Positions 29,203-38,855 of a stretch of 64,000 bases of DNA are shown here, in pieces (positions within the stretch are counted from its first letter, which is position 1; each line of letters begins with the position of its first letter). The notes below the pieces were generated by a model. That model did no database searches. It was not told the DNA's origin and worked only from the letters and a program-made list of their open reading frames with translations. The stretch is from Halorhodospira halochloris (GTDB taxonomy: Bacteria > Pseudomonadota > Gammaproteobacteria > Nitrococcales > Halorhodospiraceae): positions 2,462,501 through 2,526,500 of the forward strand of contig NZ_AP017372.2 in NCBI RefSeq assembly GCF_002356555.2, written 5' to 3'. Position numbers and translations under genes: made by a program.

Positions 29203-30696
29203 CTAGTTGCCGACGTTGCCCAAGACCCGGTTAGGGTGGCCCTCAAGTATCCCTTCGACGCCCCTGAACTGCTCACCAATGTGCATACCCTGATGGTCAA
29301 TGGTGAACTGGCGAATACTCTTCTCGTGACCGGCGCCGCGCATCTTCAGGACGGTTAGGCCACGCTGCACTTCACCGCCCATCTCGACATAGCGCAAGAG
29401 TATTATTGAGTCAGTGAGAGTAGATATATGCGCCTCAGTAACCGAAGACCCGCCCATCAGCGACGGGGTACTGGCTGTAAAAAGCCCGGCTGTTTCACGC
29501 GCCTTAATGAAGGAAGTCAAACTGATGACAAACTCGCGAAAACCCCGCGGCGTTGCAACCCGCTCAAGCGCCGTAAGGCTATCAAGGGCAATTCTATGCG
29601 GCTTAAACTCATCAATGGTCTCTTTGATACGCACCAGGTGATCTTCCAGACCCTCCGATTCGGGGTAGCTGCAGCGAATTTGCAAATCTCCCCTCTGTTC
29701 AGCTGGCAGATAATCAACATTCCAGCCGTGGGCATTACGGATGATCTGATCACGGCTCTCCTCGAAGGCGAACAGCAGACAACGCTCTCCGGATTTAAGC
29801 CCGCCGGAAGTAAACTCAGTAGCAAGCAGGGTCTTACCAGTCCCGGTTGCCCCGGAGACCAGAACTATGGAGTCACGGTATATCCCGCCACCACACATAT
29901 CATCCAGCCGCTCGTTACCAGAGCTTATCCGCAGTTCAGATGAGCGCTGGGTAAGCTCCATGGCCGACAGCGGAATGGCTACAATCCCTCCCTCGGGCAG
30001 GATTGTAAAAGGGTATTCACCCTTCTGATGGGTGGTGCCTCGAAACTTCAGCACCTCTAAAGTGCGCCGTCTAGTCTCGGCTTCAAGGACATTGCGCAAA
30101 ATGACTACATTATCAGAAACAAACTCTTCCACCCCATGACGCGCGATGCTGCCGTACTCGGCTTCACGCTCGGCAGTCATTATCGAGGTTACTCCGATCT
30201 TTTTCATCTGCGCCGAAATCCGGTAGAGATCCCAGCGCACCTGTCGGGAATCAGGGAAGCGTGAAAACATAGCCCCCAGCGAATCGATCGCCAAGCGCTG
30301 GGCGCCAATCCGATTTACAGCCCCGCGAATGCGAGCAATAAGCCCGCCCAAATCATAGCTACCGGCCTCAATCGCCTCCGGGTCATTGTCCGGTGAGGCA
30401 TCTAGAAAGACCCAGTAACCCTGATCCTCCCAGCTCTGTATATCCCAACCGAAGGCCTGCAGGTTCTGGCGCAGATCATCCGCCGACTCTTCACAGGTTA
30501 CAAAGACCCCGGGCTCTGCGTATTGCTCGATACCAGCCGCCATAAATTGTGCGGCAAAGACCGTCTTAGCACTGCCAGGAGTACCAGCAACTAAAGTAGT
30601 CCGTCCGCAAGGCAAACCACCCTTGGCGATGGAATCAAAGCCAGCAATCCCGGTGGGTATCTTAGCAACGTTTCCATGTTTGGGCGCAGCACTCAT
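29203..30696 (-). CDS. kaiC: KaiC-type double-domain ATPase/autokinase
   Basis: From the ATG at 30696 the protein has 497 residues and two RecA-like domains. CI has Walker A GTPGSAKT (38-45) and the catalytic pair Glu69-Glu70. CII has Walker A GATGTGKT (282-289) and Glu312-Glu313. The phosphorylation region TEAHIST keeps the residues equivalent to Thr426, Ser431 and Thr432 of cyanobacterial KaiC (here Thr420, Ser425, Thr426). The C-terminal KaiA-binding tail of the cyanobacterial protein is about 20 residues longer and is missing. The gene follows kaiB by 4 bases, with GGAGGATTG before the ATG. KaiC sets phase or timing through ATP hydrolysis and phosphorylation; whether it oscillates here is unknown. 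Confidence 0.9.
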   Translation of the reverse strand: MSAAPKHGNVAKIPTGIAGFDSIAKGGLPCGRTTLVAGTPGSAKTVFAAQFMAAGIEQYAEPGVFVTCEESADDLRQNLQAFGWDIQSWEDQGYWVFLDASPDNDPEAIEAGSYDLGGLIARIRGAVNRIGAQRLAIDSLGAMFSRFPDSRQVRWDLYRISAQMKKIGVTSIMTAEREAEYGSIARHGVEEFVSDNVVILRNVLEAETRRRTLEVLKFRGTTHQKGEYPFTILPEGGIVAIPLSAMELTQRSSELRISSGNERLDDMCGGGIYRDSIVLVSGATGTGKTLLATEFTSGGLKSGERCLLFAFEESRDQIIRNAHGWNVDYLPAEQRGDLQIRCSYPESEGLEDHLVRIKETIDEFKPHRIALDSLTALERVATPRGFREFVISLTSFIKARETAGLFTASTPSLMGGSSVTEAHISTLTDSIILLRYVEMGGEVQRGLTVLKMRGAGHEKSIRQFTIDHQGMHIGEQFRGVEGILEGHPNRVLGNVGN

Positions 30697-30700
30697 ATAA

Positions 30701-31009
30701 TCAATCCTCCTCGCAACCGGAATGCTGGAGCAGCAGCTCAGCAACTCGCTCGGCATTGGCTAGATCACCGATAACTCGCAACGGCGGGCGGGGCGCTTCC
30801 CTTATGAGGGTTGGCGTAGCAACAATCTTTTCACTGTCACCCTTTTCTGGCTCACAGCAAAGATCAATGACCTCGATGTGATAGGCCTGCTCGCATAAGT
30901 ACTCGTTGCAAAGCCAATGCAGATTCCTTATCGCCTTATATGCCTGCGGACTATCCCCAACAACAAAGATCCGCAACCAATATTCGGCGTGTTGATGATA
31001 TTCAACCAT
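30701..31009 (-). CDS. kaiB: KaiB-like protein
   Basis: The 102-residue thioredoxin-like protein aligns with KaiB over its length: RIFVVGDSPQAYKAI matches the first strand-helix, VIDLCCEP the third, and KIVATPTLI contains the cis-proline ATPT motif, with VIGDLANAERV near the end. KaiB binds phosphorylated KaiC CI in cyanobacteria. It sits between a PAS/receptor-tip gene (5 bases upstream) and kaiC (4 bases downstream), so all three are surely one transcript. Confidence 0.9.
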   Translation of the reverse strand: MVEYHQHAEYWLRIFVVGDSPQAYKAIRNLHWLCNEYLCEQAYHIEVIDLCCEPEKGDSEKIVATPTLIREAPRPPLRVIGDLANAERVAELLLQHSGCEED

Positions 31010-31014
31010 CTTAG

Positions 31015-31764
31015 CTAGCGGCGCTTGGATTGCGCGCTCCCCTCTTCAGGACCAGGTTTTTGTTCCTCACCATCACCGCGTGCAGCGCGCAATTCGGATT
31101 CCAGCTCATCCATCAACTCGCTTATTGAGCTTGCCGCCTTGCCGCTTTCGTCAGCGAGCTTTTTCACCTCATCGGCAACCACCCCAAAGCCACGTCCAGT
31201 CTCACCGATACGCGCCGCCTCGACGCTCGCATTCAAGCTAAGAATACGCAGTTTCTTCAGTGTCTTGAGAATATTGCGCGAGGCCTTGCCGATTTGCTGA
31301 CCGATCTCCCCGACGCGCTCCATACGCTTGCGCCGCCGCGCCTCTTCCAGGCGCTCACCGATATCAAATACAGCACCCTCTAGGTAAAGGACTTCGCCAT
31401 TGCTATCGTAGACCGCCCCGCCGCGTTCATTAACCCAGCGCACCTCCCGCTTAGCAGTCCGGATGCGGTAATCGATATTCCAGGCCTCACGCTCTCGTGA
31501 TCCTTTCTCAATCGCCCTATCAACCTGCGGGGAGTCCTCATCATGGATCAAGTCCATGTATGAATGACGCCTATTGTTGATCAAGTCTGCGGGCTGATAC
31601 CCGGTCAACCCAGTAACCGCGCCCGCCATAAACAACATCGTATATTTGTTATCATTCTTACACCGATACATGAAACCGTTCATGCGAGCGGCTATGCTCT
31701 CTAGGGCCTCTAATTTACCATTCTGCCCCGAACTATCCTGGCTCCGCGCCTCCGCGCTACTCAT
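31015..31764 (-). CDS. Soluble PAS sensor with chemoreceptor signalling tip
   Basis: The 249-residue protein has no membrane span. A PAS fold covers about residues 30-135 ([56 protein letters not shown]). A shortened receptor hairpin with the tip [31 protein letters not shown] follows at about 140-235. The tip is the part of chemoreceptors that contacts CheA and CheW. It lacks long methylation helices. As the first gene before kaiBC it may feed a sensory input to the Kai proteins, or connect them to a chemosensory array. Confidence 0.85.
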   Translation of the reverse strand: MSSAEARSQDSSGQNGKLEALESIAARMNGFMYRCKNDNKYTMLFMAGAVTGLTGYQPADLINNRRHSYMDLIHDEDSPQVDRAIEKGSREREAWNIDYRIRTAKREVRWVNERGGAVYDSNGEVLYLEGAVFDIGERLEEARRRKRMERVGEIGQQIGKASRNILKTLKKLRILSLNASVEAARIGETGRGFGVVADEVKKLADESGKAASSISELMDELESELRAARGDGEEQKPGPEEGSAQSKRR

Positions 31765-31815
31765 CTGGCCCCCCTTGACTGGTAAGATTCACGCTCCTCA
31801 AGGTTAACTTGATTT

Positions 31816-31841
31816 ACCAATATCATGCCAGCATGAATGGT
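31816..31841. promoter_or_regulatory. Inverted repeat upstream of the kai operon
   Basis: ACCAATATCATGC and GCATGAATGGT flank a 2-base centre, with the core TCATGC/GCATGA perfectly symmetric. It lies 50-80 bases before the PAS-gene ATG and could be an operator for it. No regulator is known. Confidence 0.3.
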
Positions 31842-31887
31842 ATTGCTACAGAGTTTATTTGGCCCAACTGCACACAATGTTACAGAT

Positions 31888-32036
31888 GGGAACCTCTCAA
31901 CTCCCCTAGCGCCATCATCTGCCCCGCTGTGGAGGTCTTGACGCCAGGGATGGCGCCATGAAGCCTCCAGGGATAGATTCACGGCGCCCTCCACACCGGG
32001 GCAGATGATGGCGCTAGGGAGGTTTTAGAGGATCCG
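31888..32036 (+). repeat. Palindromic MITE-like element, copy 5 (best preserved)
   Basis: Two 35-bp arms (31901-31935 and 31988-32022) are inverted copies of each other with about two or three mismatches, separated by 52 bases. The arm carries GCGCCATCATCTGCCCCG and ends GTGGAGG. The loop is the family core CAGGGATGGCGCCATGAAG followed by GGATAGATTCACGGCG. Outer ends are GGGAACCTCT and AGAGGATCC. It lies in the divergent space between the kai operon and metH. Confidence 0.7.
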
Positions 32037-32253
32037 GAGTAAGCGGTGACTTGATTCGATGCAGCCAAGATGCGATGATGTCGTGTTAAACATCGCGACT
32101 TTTCGGCGCCGCCAGCCTCGCCAGGACAATAGAGTCTGCTTTCTCCCTATCCACACAGTTTCAGCTCACGGACAGCAGCCATGCCGAGGCGGCACGCTAG
32201 TGTGTCAACGGCTGGCGCCGGTTGAACCCCTGAAGCAACAGAGCGAATAAGCT
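32037..32253 (+). promoter_or_regulatory. metH leader region
   Basis: This is about 215 non-coding bases before metH. A short hairpin, TCAACGGC paired with GCCGGTTGA (32207-32227), lies 26 bases before the ATG. I looked for the conserved cores of S-adenosylhomocysteine and cobalamin riboswitches and did not find a convincing match. The region presumably holds the metH promoter. Confidence 0.3.
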
Positions 32254-35200
32254 ATGACGATTGATCGCAGCGAACGTATTCGAGCGCAGCTTGCAGAACG
32301 CATCCTCATCCTCGATTGCGGGATGGGAACTGAGATACAGAAATACCCGCTCGGCGAAGACGACTTTCGCGGTGAACGCTTCGCTGACCATCCGTGCGAA
32401 CTGCAAGGCAACAACGACCTGCTTGTATTGACGCGCCCAGACATCATCCGCGAGATCACCCGGGCCAACCTCGACGCCGGCGCTGACATTGTCGAGACCA
32501 ACACCTTCAACTCCCAGATCTTATCTCAAGCCGACTACCAGACCGAAGCGCTAGTCGACGAGCTCAATATCGAAGCGACCAAGCTCGCCCGCGCTGTCTG
32601 CGACGAAGTAGAGCAGGAGACCGGGATCCCGCGCTTTGTCGCCGGGACCATGGGCCCTACCGGTAAGACGGCGTCGATCTCACCTGATGTGAACAACCCA
32701 GGGCATCGTGACATCTCTTTCGATCAGCTCTTTGAGGCTTATGCCCAACAGGCCCGGGCGCTAGCCCAGGGCGGGGTCGACCTAATCCTAATCGAGACGG
32801 TCTTCGACACCCTCAACGCCAAGGCCGCCATCTATGCCCTAGAGACCGTCTGCGCTGAGATCGGCCGGCGCATCCCGGTGATGATCTCCGGCACCATTAC
32901 CGATGCCTCCGGACGGACCCTCTCCGGACAGACCGCGGCGGCATTTTGGAACTCTATACGCCACGCCCAACCGCTGTCGATCGGCCTAAACTGCGCCTTA
33001 GGCGCGGAAGACCTGCGCCCTCACCTGCAAGAATTATCCAAGATCGCCGACACCTTCATCTCCAGCCACCCCAACGCTGGCCTGCCGAACGAATTCGGTG
33101 AGTACGATCAGCCCCCGGAGGAGATGGCAGCCATTATCCGCTCCTTCGCGGAAGAGGGCCTGATCAACATCATTGGCGGTTGCTGCGGCACCACTCCAGA
33201 ACACATCGCCGCCATCCGCGATGCTGTCAAAGAGTTCGCCCCGCGCCAACCACCGGCCCCCAACCCCGACCTGCTGCCTCTCTCGGGGCTTGAGCCTTGC
33301 AACATCGACAGCAACTCGCTGTTTGTGAACATCGGCGAGCGCGCCAACGTAACCGGCTCGGCTCGGTTTCGCCGCCTGATCAAAGAGGGTGACTACGAAA
33401 CAGCGCTCGACGTTGCCCGCGAACAGGTCGAGAACGGCGCCCAGATCATCGACATCAATATGGACGAGGGCATGCTCGATTCCAAGCAGGCGATGATCGA
33501 CTTCCTCAACCTGGTCGCTGCAGAGCCGGACATCTCCCGGGTCCCGATTATGATCGACTCCTCAAAGTGGGACATTATCGAGGAAGGCCTGAAGCGCGTC
33601 CAGGGCAAGGGACTGGTCAACTCCATCTCGCTCAAGGAGGGTGAGGAGGCCTTCCTGGAGCAGGCGCGAACACTGTACCGCTACGGCGCAGCTCCGGTGA
33701 TCATGCTATTCGACGAAAAGGGTCAGGCAGACACCTATGAACGGCGCCTGGAGATAGCCGAAAGGGCCTACAATCTGTTAGTCAAAGAAGGCTTCTCGCC
33801 CGGCGAGATCATATTCGATCTCAACATCTTCGCCGTTGCCACCGGCATGGCCGAGCACAACAACTACGCCGTTGACTTCATCGAAGCAACCCGGTGGGTT
33901 AAACAGAATCTGCCGCACGCCAAGATTTCCGGTGGCCTTTCCAACCTCTCCTTCTCGTTCCGCGGTAACGAGGCGGTTCGCGAAGCGATGCACTCGGTCT
34001 TTCTCTACCACGCCATAGATGCCGGGCTCGACATGGCTATCGTTAATGCCGGGCAGATCGAGGTCTACGATGAGATCGACCCGGAACTGCGCGAGATGTG
34101 CGAGGACGTAATCCTCAACCGCCGTGAAGACGCCACGGAACGCCTGCTTGACTTAGCCGACCGCTACAAAGAGCAAGGCGGTAAGAAGAAGGAAGAAGAC
34201 CTGGCCTGGCGCGAGCAGCCGGTCGCCAAGCGCCTTGAGCACGCACTGATCAAGGGCATCACCGACTACATAGAAGAAGACGTCGAAGAGGCCCGGCAAC
34301 AGCATGAGCGCCCCATCCACGTCATTGAGGGGCCGCTGATGGATGGTATGAACACCATCGGCGACCTATTCGGCGAAGGCAAGATGTTCCTGCCGCAGGT
34401 GGTTAAATCGGCGCGCGTAATGAAACAGGCCGTCGCCCATCTCATGCCTTACATAGAAGCCGAGAAATCGGGCAGTGACGAGCCGGCGGGGCGCTTTCTC
34501 ATCGCCACCGTCAAAGGCGATGTCCACGATATCGGCAAGAACATTGTCGCCGTGGTGCTACAGTGTAACAACTTCGAGGTGCACGACATCGGCGTCATGG
34601 TGCCGGTCGATCAGATAATCAGTGAGGCCAAGGCCAAAAACGTCGACATGATCGGCCTATCCGGGCTGATCACCCCCTCCCTCGACGAAATGGTCAATGT
34701 GGCCAAAGAGATGGAACGTCAAGGACTGAACATTCCGCTGCTGATCGGCGGTGCCACAACCTCCCGGGTACACACTGCGGTAAAGATCGCGCCCAATCTC
34801 TCCGCTCCGAGCATCTACGTCAAGGACGCCTCACGGGCTGTGGGGGTGGCTTCCAAACTAGTCAGCGAGGCCCACGCGGCAACCTACAAGCAGGAACTAG
34901 CCGCTGAATACCAGCAGGTGCGCGAGCAATATCAAGAGCGCCAGCAGAAGGTCAACTGGGTAAGCCTGGAGCAGGCCCGCGCCAACCGCACCCCGATCGA
35001 CTGGTCCGACTACCAGGTCAAGCCACCTGCCGAGCCGGGTGTCCACACCTGGAACGACTTCCCGCTTGAGGATCTAGTCGAGCGCATCGACTGGACACCC
35101 TTTTTCAAGGCTTGGGAACTGGCAGGTCGATTCCCCCAAATCCTTGACGATGAGGTGGTCGGCGAAGAGGCGACCAAGCTCTATAACGATGCCCAACAGA

Positions 35201-35943
35201 TGCTCCAACGCATTGTTGACGAGCAGTGGCTGACTGCCCGGGCAGTCTTCGGTTTATTCCCAGCCAACGGTGTCGGTGACGATACTGAAGTTTACGCCGA
35301 TGATAGTCGCAGCCAGGTAATGACCACACTGCGCCATCTTCGCCAACAGACCGAGAAGCCCGAAGGCAAACCGCACCAGAGCCTAGGTGACTTTGTTGCT
35401 CCTAAAGAGACGGGGCTTGAGGATTGGATAGGTGCATTTGCCGTGACCGCCGGAATCGGCATTGATGAGCACTTAGAGCGTTTTGAGGCCGAAGGCGATA
35501 CCTACAGCTCGATCCTGCTCAAGGCACTCGCCGACAGACTCGCGGAGGCCTTTGCCGAACGGCTTCACGAGTTGGTTCGCAAAGATGTCTGGGGATATGC
35601 CGCGGAGGAGGATCTGTCCAACGACGATCTAATCAAGGAGCGCTATCAAGGCATCCGCCCGGCTCCAGGCTATCCAGCCTGTCCTGATCACACGGAGAAA
35701 GATCGCCTGTGGCAGATACTGGATGTCGAAAACAGGATCGGCCTCTCCTTGACTGAGTCGCGCGCGATGTGGCCCAGTGCCGCCGTATCCGGCTGGTACT
35801 TCGCTCACCCACAAGCACGCTACTTTGCGGTTGGCAAGATATTCCGCGACCAGGTCGAAGACTACGCCAAGCGCAAAGGCATGTCACAAAAAGAGGTCGA
35901 GCGCTGGCTCGGGCCCAACCTCGGCTACGAGCCGGAGGATTAA
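32254..35943 (+). CDS. metH: Cobalamin-dependent methionine synthase
   Basis: The 1229-residue protein has all MetH modules in order. These are the homocysteine-binding barrel (zinc cysteines in IGLNCALG and [10 protein letters not shown]), the methyltetrahydrofolate (pterin) domain from about 345 to 620, the helical cap, the B12 domain with the His ligand in GDVHDIGKN, and the C-terminal reactivation domain with [21 protein letters not shown]. It methylates homocysteine to methionine. It is divergent from the kai operon and about 5 kb from metY, which supplies homocysteine. Confidence 0.97.
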   Translation: MTIDRSERIRAQLAERILILDCGMGTEIQKYPLGEDDFRGERFADHPCELQGNNDLLVLTRPDIIREITRANLDAGADIVETNTFNSQILSQADYQTEALVDELNIEATKLARAVCDEVEQETGIPRFVAGTMGPTGKTASISPDVNNPGHRDISFDQLFEAYAQQARALAQGGVDLILIETVFDTLNAKAAIYALETVCAEIGRRIPVMISGTITDASGRTLSGQTAAAFWNSIRHAQPLSIGLNCALGAEDLRPHLQELSKIADTFISSHPNAGLPNEFGEYDQPPEEMAAIIRSFAEEGLINIIGGCCGTTPEHIAAIRDAVKEFAPRQPPAPNPDLLPLSGLEPCNIDSNSLFVNIGERANVTGSARFRRLIKEGDYETALDVAREQVENGAQIIDINMDEGMLDSKQAMIDFLNLVAAEPDISRVPIMIDSSKWDIIEEGLKRVQGKGLVNSISLKEGEEAFLEQARTLYRYGAAPVIMLFDEKGQADTYERRLEIAERAYNLLVKEGFSPGEIIFDLNIFAVATGMAEHNNYAVDFIEATRWVKQNLPHAKISGGLSNLSFSFRGNEAVREAMHSVFLYHAIDAGLDMAIVNAGQIEVYDEIDPELREMCEDVILNRREDATERLLDLADRYKEQGGKKKEEDLAWREQPVAKRLEHALIKGITDYIEEDVEEARQQHERPIHVIEGPLMDGMNTIGDLFGEGKMFLPQVVKSARVMKQAVAHLMPYIEAEKSGSDEPAGRFLIATVKGDVHDIGKNIVAVVLQCNNFEVHDIGVMVPVDQIISEAKAKNVDMIGLSGLITPSLDEMVNVAKEMERQGLNIPLLIGGATTSRVHTAVKIAPNLSAPSIYVKDASRAVGVASKLVSEAHAATYKQELAAEYQQVREQYQERQQKVNWVSLEQARANRTPIDWSDYQVKPPAEPGVHTWNDFPLEDLVERIDWTPFFKAWELAGRFPQILDDEVVGEEATKLYNDAQQMLQRIVDEQWLTARAVFGLFPANGVGDDTEVYADDSRSQVMTTLRHLRQQTEKPEGKPHQSLGDFVAPKETGLEDWIGAFAVTAGIGIDEHLERFEAEGDTYSSILLKALADRLAEAFAERLHELVRKDVWGYAAEEDLSNDDLIKERYQGIRPAPGYPACPDHTEKDRLWQILDVENRIGLSLTESRAMWPSAAVSGWYFAHPQARYFAVGKIFRDQVEDYAKRKGMSQKEVERWLGPNLGYEPED

Positions 35944-36021
35944 CGAGGCGCCTTCGGCAACTCCTACCACCACAGCCCCATGCCTTTATCGCGGATATGG
36001 GGCACCTTGGAAACTGTCCGA

Positions 36022-36043
36022 GCCGGCCTCCTTTGAGGCCGGC
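36022..36043 (+). terminator. Hairpin after metH
   Basis: A perfect 9-bp stem GCCGGCCTC/GAGGCCGGC with a CTTT loop lies 78 bases after the metH stop. There is no run of T after it, so it resembles a terminator only in its stem. The remaining bases up to the next gene show nothing else. Confidence 0.4.
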
Positions 36044-36170
36044 CTGTACTCCTAAGAAGCGGACCCGCCCCACCTTAAGCTCACCACTACCAAAATATTA
36101 CGTGGAGCCAGCCGCTACTTAATGCTATTATTCATGTGGGAAAAGTAGGCAACTCAGAGTCCCCCCGAAT

Positions 36171-37376
36171 ATGAGTCAAGTCCCCCTTTATAATCACGTC
36201 CGCAGCGGTGATCTGGTTGTAGGCAAGCCAGTCCCGTATTCCATATATGACACATACGATCGACTACTGCTGCGCCGCGGCAAGGTGCTTAAAAGCGAGC
36301 AGCAGAGAAAGCTGCTCCGCGTCGTGGGGCGCACCCGGGCAGTTTCACCATCAGAACAGCCAAGCCCGACCCGTAGAGCGGCAAAACTGGAAAGCATAGA
36401 GCTTAACCAGCATGAACACTTCGATCCGTTCGAGCAGTTCTTCTATTGTGCCACCAATCTCCAGCGAGCTATCAAAGCCGTTTGGCTAGGCAAAAAAGAC
36501 GAGTTCCGCGAAAGGTTGAGCGGGATGATCAGCCGCTTAGGCAACCTAATTGATCGTGACGCTGACGCCGCGCTTGGGGCAGCTCAGTTAACCAAGGATT
36601 TCCCTAACCGGGTCCTTCACCCGATGCGCAAGGCAATAATTTGCGATCTTCTATCTCGTTCCGCAGGCATGGATGGTCAACAGCGGTGTTCAGTGGTAGG
36701 CGCTGCATTAACTGCCAACTTGGGCATGCTCGAGTTGCAGGACGTGCTTGACAACCAGCATGGCGGGTTAAGCGACGAGCAGCTGAACAAGCTCCACGAG
36801 CACCCTCTGCTATCAGCCAACATGCTGCGCAGAGCCGGGGTTGAGGATGTTTCCTGGTTAAGAGCGGTGCTCGAGCATCATGAACGCATGGATGGATCGG
36901 GGTACCCGAGGGGAATAGGCAAAGGCCAGATTTGCGATGAGGCATGTCTACTCATGCTAGCCGACAGCTTTATGGCCATGGTCACGCCGCGCTCTTACCG
37001 TGAAGCGCTAACCGTGCGCAGCGCACTAAGAGAACTGCTTGGCGGCAAAACCGTGCGCTATCATTCCGGGTATGCCAAGTTGTTGGTAAAGGAACTTGGC
37101 ATCTACTCACCCGGGACTTACCTGCGCCTAAGCAACGATGAGATATCCGTCGTGGCTCGAAGGGGTAAAGACCCCACCTCTTCCCCACAGGTCTATTCAT
37201 TCGCCGTAGCGGGCCATGAAAAAACCGGACAACCACACCAACGCCTTGACAATCCACGACACCGCAATCTAGCCGAAGAGGATGTAGCTATCCGCGGCAT
37301 TTACCGCAGCGAGGATATTAAGATTCCTTTCTCCATGAACGAGGTCTGGGGCTACTCGCATGTAGCGGAAAAGTGA
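36171..37376 (+). CDS. HD-GYP-like protein with degenerate metal site
   Basis: The 401-residue protein has an N-terminal domain of unknown type (about 1-90) and an HD-GYP-like domain (about 140-330). The GYP motif is intact: EHHERMDGSGYPRGIGKG. The preceding HPLLSANML His is also present. However, where the metal-binding HD of HDIGK should be, the sequence reads ALTANLGMLELQ. Without His-Asp, cyclic-di-GMP hydrolysis is doubtful, so it may be a binding or scaffold protein. It lies 38 bases before moeA and could be in the molybdenum-cofactor transcript. Confidence 0.75.
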   Translation: MSQVPLYNHVRSGDLVVGKPVPYSIYDTYDRLLLRRGKVLKSEQQRKLLRVVGRTRAVSPSEQPSPTRRAAKLESIELNQHEHFDPFEQFFYCATNLQRAIKAVWLGKKDEFRERLSGMISRLGNLIDRDADAALGAAQLTKDFPNRVLHPMRKAIICDLLSRSAGMDGQQRCSVVGAALTANLGMLELQDVLDNQHGGLSDEQLNKLHEHPLLSANMLRRAGVEDVSWLRAVLEHHERMDGSGYPRGIGKGQICDEACLLMLADSFMAMVTPRSYREALTVRSALRELLGGKTVRYHSGYAKLLVKELGIYSPGTYLRLSNDEISVVARRGKDPTSSPQVYSFAVAGHEKTGQPHQRLDNPRHRNLAEEDVAIRGIYRSEDIKIPFSMNEVWGYSHVAEK

Positions 37377-37414
37377 TATAACGCACTGCCAGCCACTTTT
37401 TAGGGCAGCAGAAT

Positions 37415-38701
37415 ATGATCCCTTTCCCACAAGCTATTTACTCGGTAATCCAATCTGCCAACCAACTCGACCTCCCCACTCAAAGGACTGACCTCACTGC
37501 TTTATCAGGGCGTATCTGTGCTGAGCGCATCACCGCACCCCGCCCTTTGCAACCATTCACCAACTCTGCCATGGATGGCTTCGCCTTTCGCCATCAAGAC
37601 CACTGCAGTAGCCACGAGCACCAACCCTATTTGAGGGTAAGATCAACCATTGCAGCTGGGGAAACCCCACCAGCGCAGCCGTTACCTGCCGGAGAGTGCG
37701 ACAGGATCCTTACCGGGGCCGTTCTGCCCAATGGCGCCGATAGCGTAATACCGCTAGAGCAAACCGAAACATCTGCAGATGGGTACGTATCTTTTCACCA
37801 CATGCCAAAGTTGGGGGCCAACGTTCGTAAAGCCGGAGAAGATATAGCAGCGGAACAGTTGATAATTGAACCCGGCACTTTGCTCGATCCTGGCCACATA
37901 ATGCCGCTTGCCGCACTCGGCATTGAGAACCTTGCTGTCTACCGCAAACCGCGCGTTGCAACCATTACTACCGGGAACGAGGTAACTCAAGACCTTGGCA
38001 CTCAGCTCAAGCAGGGCCAGATATTCGACTCTAACCATTTTTATACTCAAGCCTTGCTCCGCCACTTAAGCTGCGATTTAGTCGACAACCGCCACTTGCA
38101 AGACGATAAAAAACTCTTCGTTAACCACCTACACTATCTGCTCAGTCTAGATCTAGACATGGTCATCTCCAGTGGTGCAGTCTCAGCAGGGGCCGAATAT
38201 GACTTTGTGCGCGAGGGACTACAGGCTATCGGCGCTGAGATAATCTTCCATAAGGTGGCAATTAGGCCTGGCAAACCCAACCTATTTGCGCACCTGCCCA
38301 ATGGCGCTCTCTACTTCGGCCTGCCCGGCAATCCATTGGCTACCGCTGCCGGGCTGCGTTTCCTCGTCGCTGCCGCTTTACGCGCTATGACCAACCAGCC
38401 TGTTGAACAGCCGCTAATCGGACAGTGCACCACAACGCATAGCAAAAAAAGTGGGATTAGCCGCGCCTTACTCTGCACCTGTGTGGGCGGCCAAGATCAA
38501 CGGCTTCTAGTGAATATTCCCGATTCGCAATCCTCTTTCATGACCAACCCACTTCTAACCGCAAACAGCTGGGTTTTGCTCAACGAAGACAAGGATGATT
38601 ACAAACCCGGGGATAAGGTTGACACCTACCCCTTGCTGCCCGGGCAACGGTCCTGGCCGAAACCCGCCGCACCCAAGCAGAAAAAAGATAAGGGCGGATA
38701 A
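37415..38701 (+). CDS. moeA: Molybdopterin molybdenumtransferase
   Basis: The 428-residue MoeA has the signatures NSAMDGFAF, RILTGAVLPNGADSVIPLEQ, RKAGEDI, TTGNEV and the MoeA/MogA-fold motif VISSGAVSAGAEYD, then FGLPGNPLAT. It inserts molybdate into adenylated molybdopterin. It heads a seven-gene molybdenum-cofactor cluster on the plus strand. The Lys-rich tail (PKQKKDKGG) is slightly unusual. Confidence 0.95.
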   Translation: MIPFPQAIYSVIQSANQLDLPTQRTDLTALSGRICAERITAPRPLQPFTNSAMDGFAFRHQDHCSSHEHQPYLRVRSTIAAGETPPAQPLPAGECDRILTGAVLPNGADSVIPLEQTETSADGYVSFHHMPKLGANVRKAGEDIAAEQLIIEPGTLLDPGHIMPLAALGIENLAVYRKPRVATITTGNEVTQDLGTQLKQGQIFDSNHFYTQALLRHLSCDLVDNRHLQDDKKLFVNHLHYLLSLDLDMVISSGAVSAGAEYDFVREGLQAIGAEIIFHKVAIRPGKPNLFAHLPNGALYFGLPGNPLATAAGLRFLVAAALRAMTNQPVEQPLIGQCTTTHSKKSGISRALLCTCVGGQDQRLLVNIPDSQSSFMTNPLLTANSWVLLNEDKDDYKPGDKVDTYPLLPGQRSWPKPAAPKQKKDKGG

Positions 38702-38703
38702 AC

Positions 38704-38818
38704 CCGATGTGCAGATCTTGACGCCTGGAATGGAATAATGATGGAGTTTGCTTTGGATGAGCCGCCTAGCCCACACATGATGGGGCATTAGCTCAAATGG
38801 TTTCTAAAACCTCCCCCT
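38704..38818 (+). repeat. Degenerate palindromic element, copy 6
   Basis: Between moeA and moaC lies a decayed copy. ATCTTGACGCCTGGAATGG matches the start of the family core, and TTTCTAAAACCTCCCC matches an outer end. The pairing between arms is largely lost. Confidence 0.35.
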
Positions 38819-38855
38819 GGGGAGTAGTCACAAATAGCCCGAAGAACCGCTTGGG

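Noticed and set aside
31761-31994. 77-codon open frame on the minus strand across palindromic copy 5
   Set aside because: It covers the non-coding repeat and has no ribosome-binding site or protein-like composition.
32037-32253. Possible SAH or cobalamin riboswitch before metH
   Set aside because: The conserved core sequences are not recognisable; only a short hairpin is visible.
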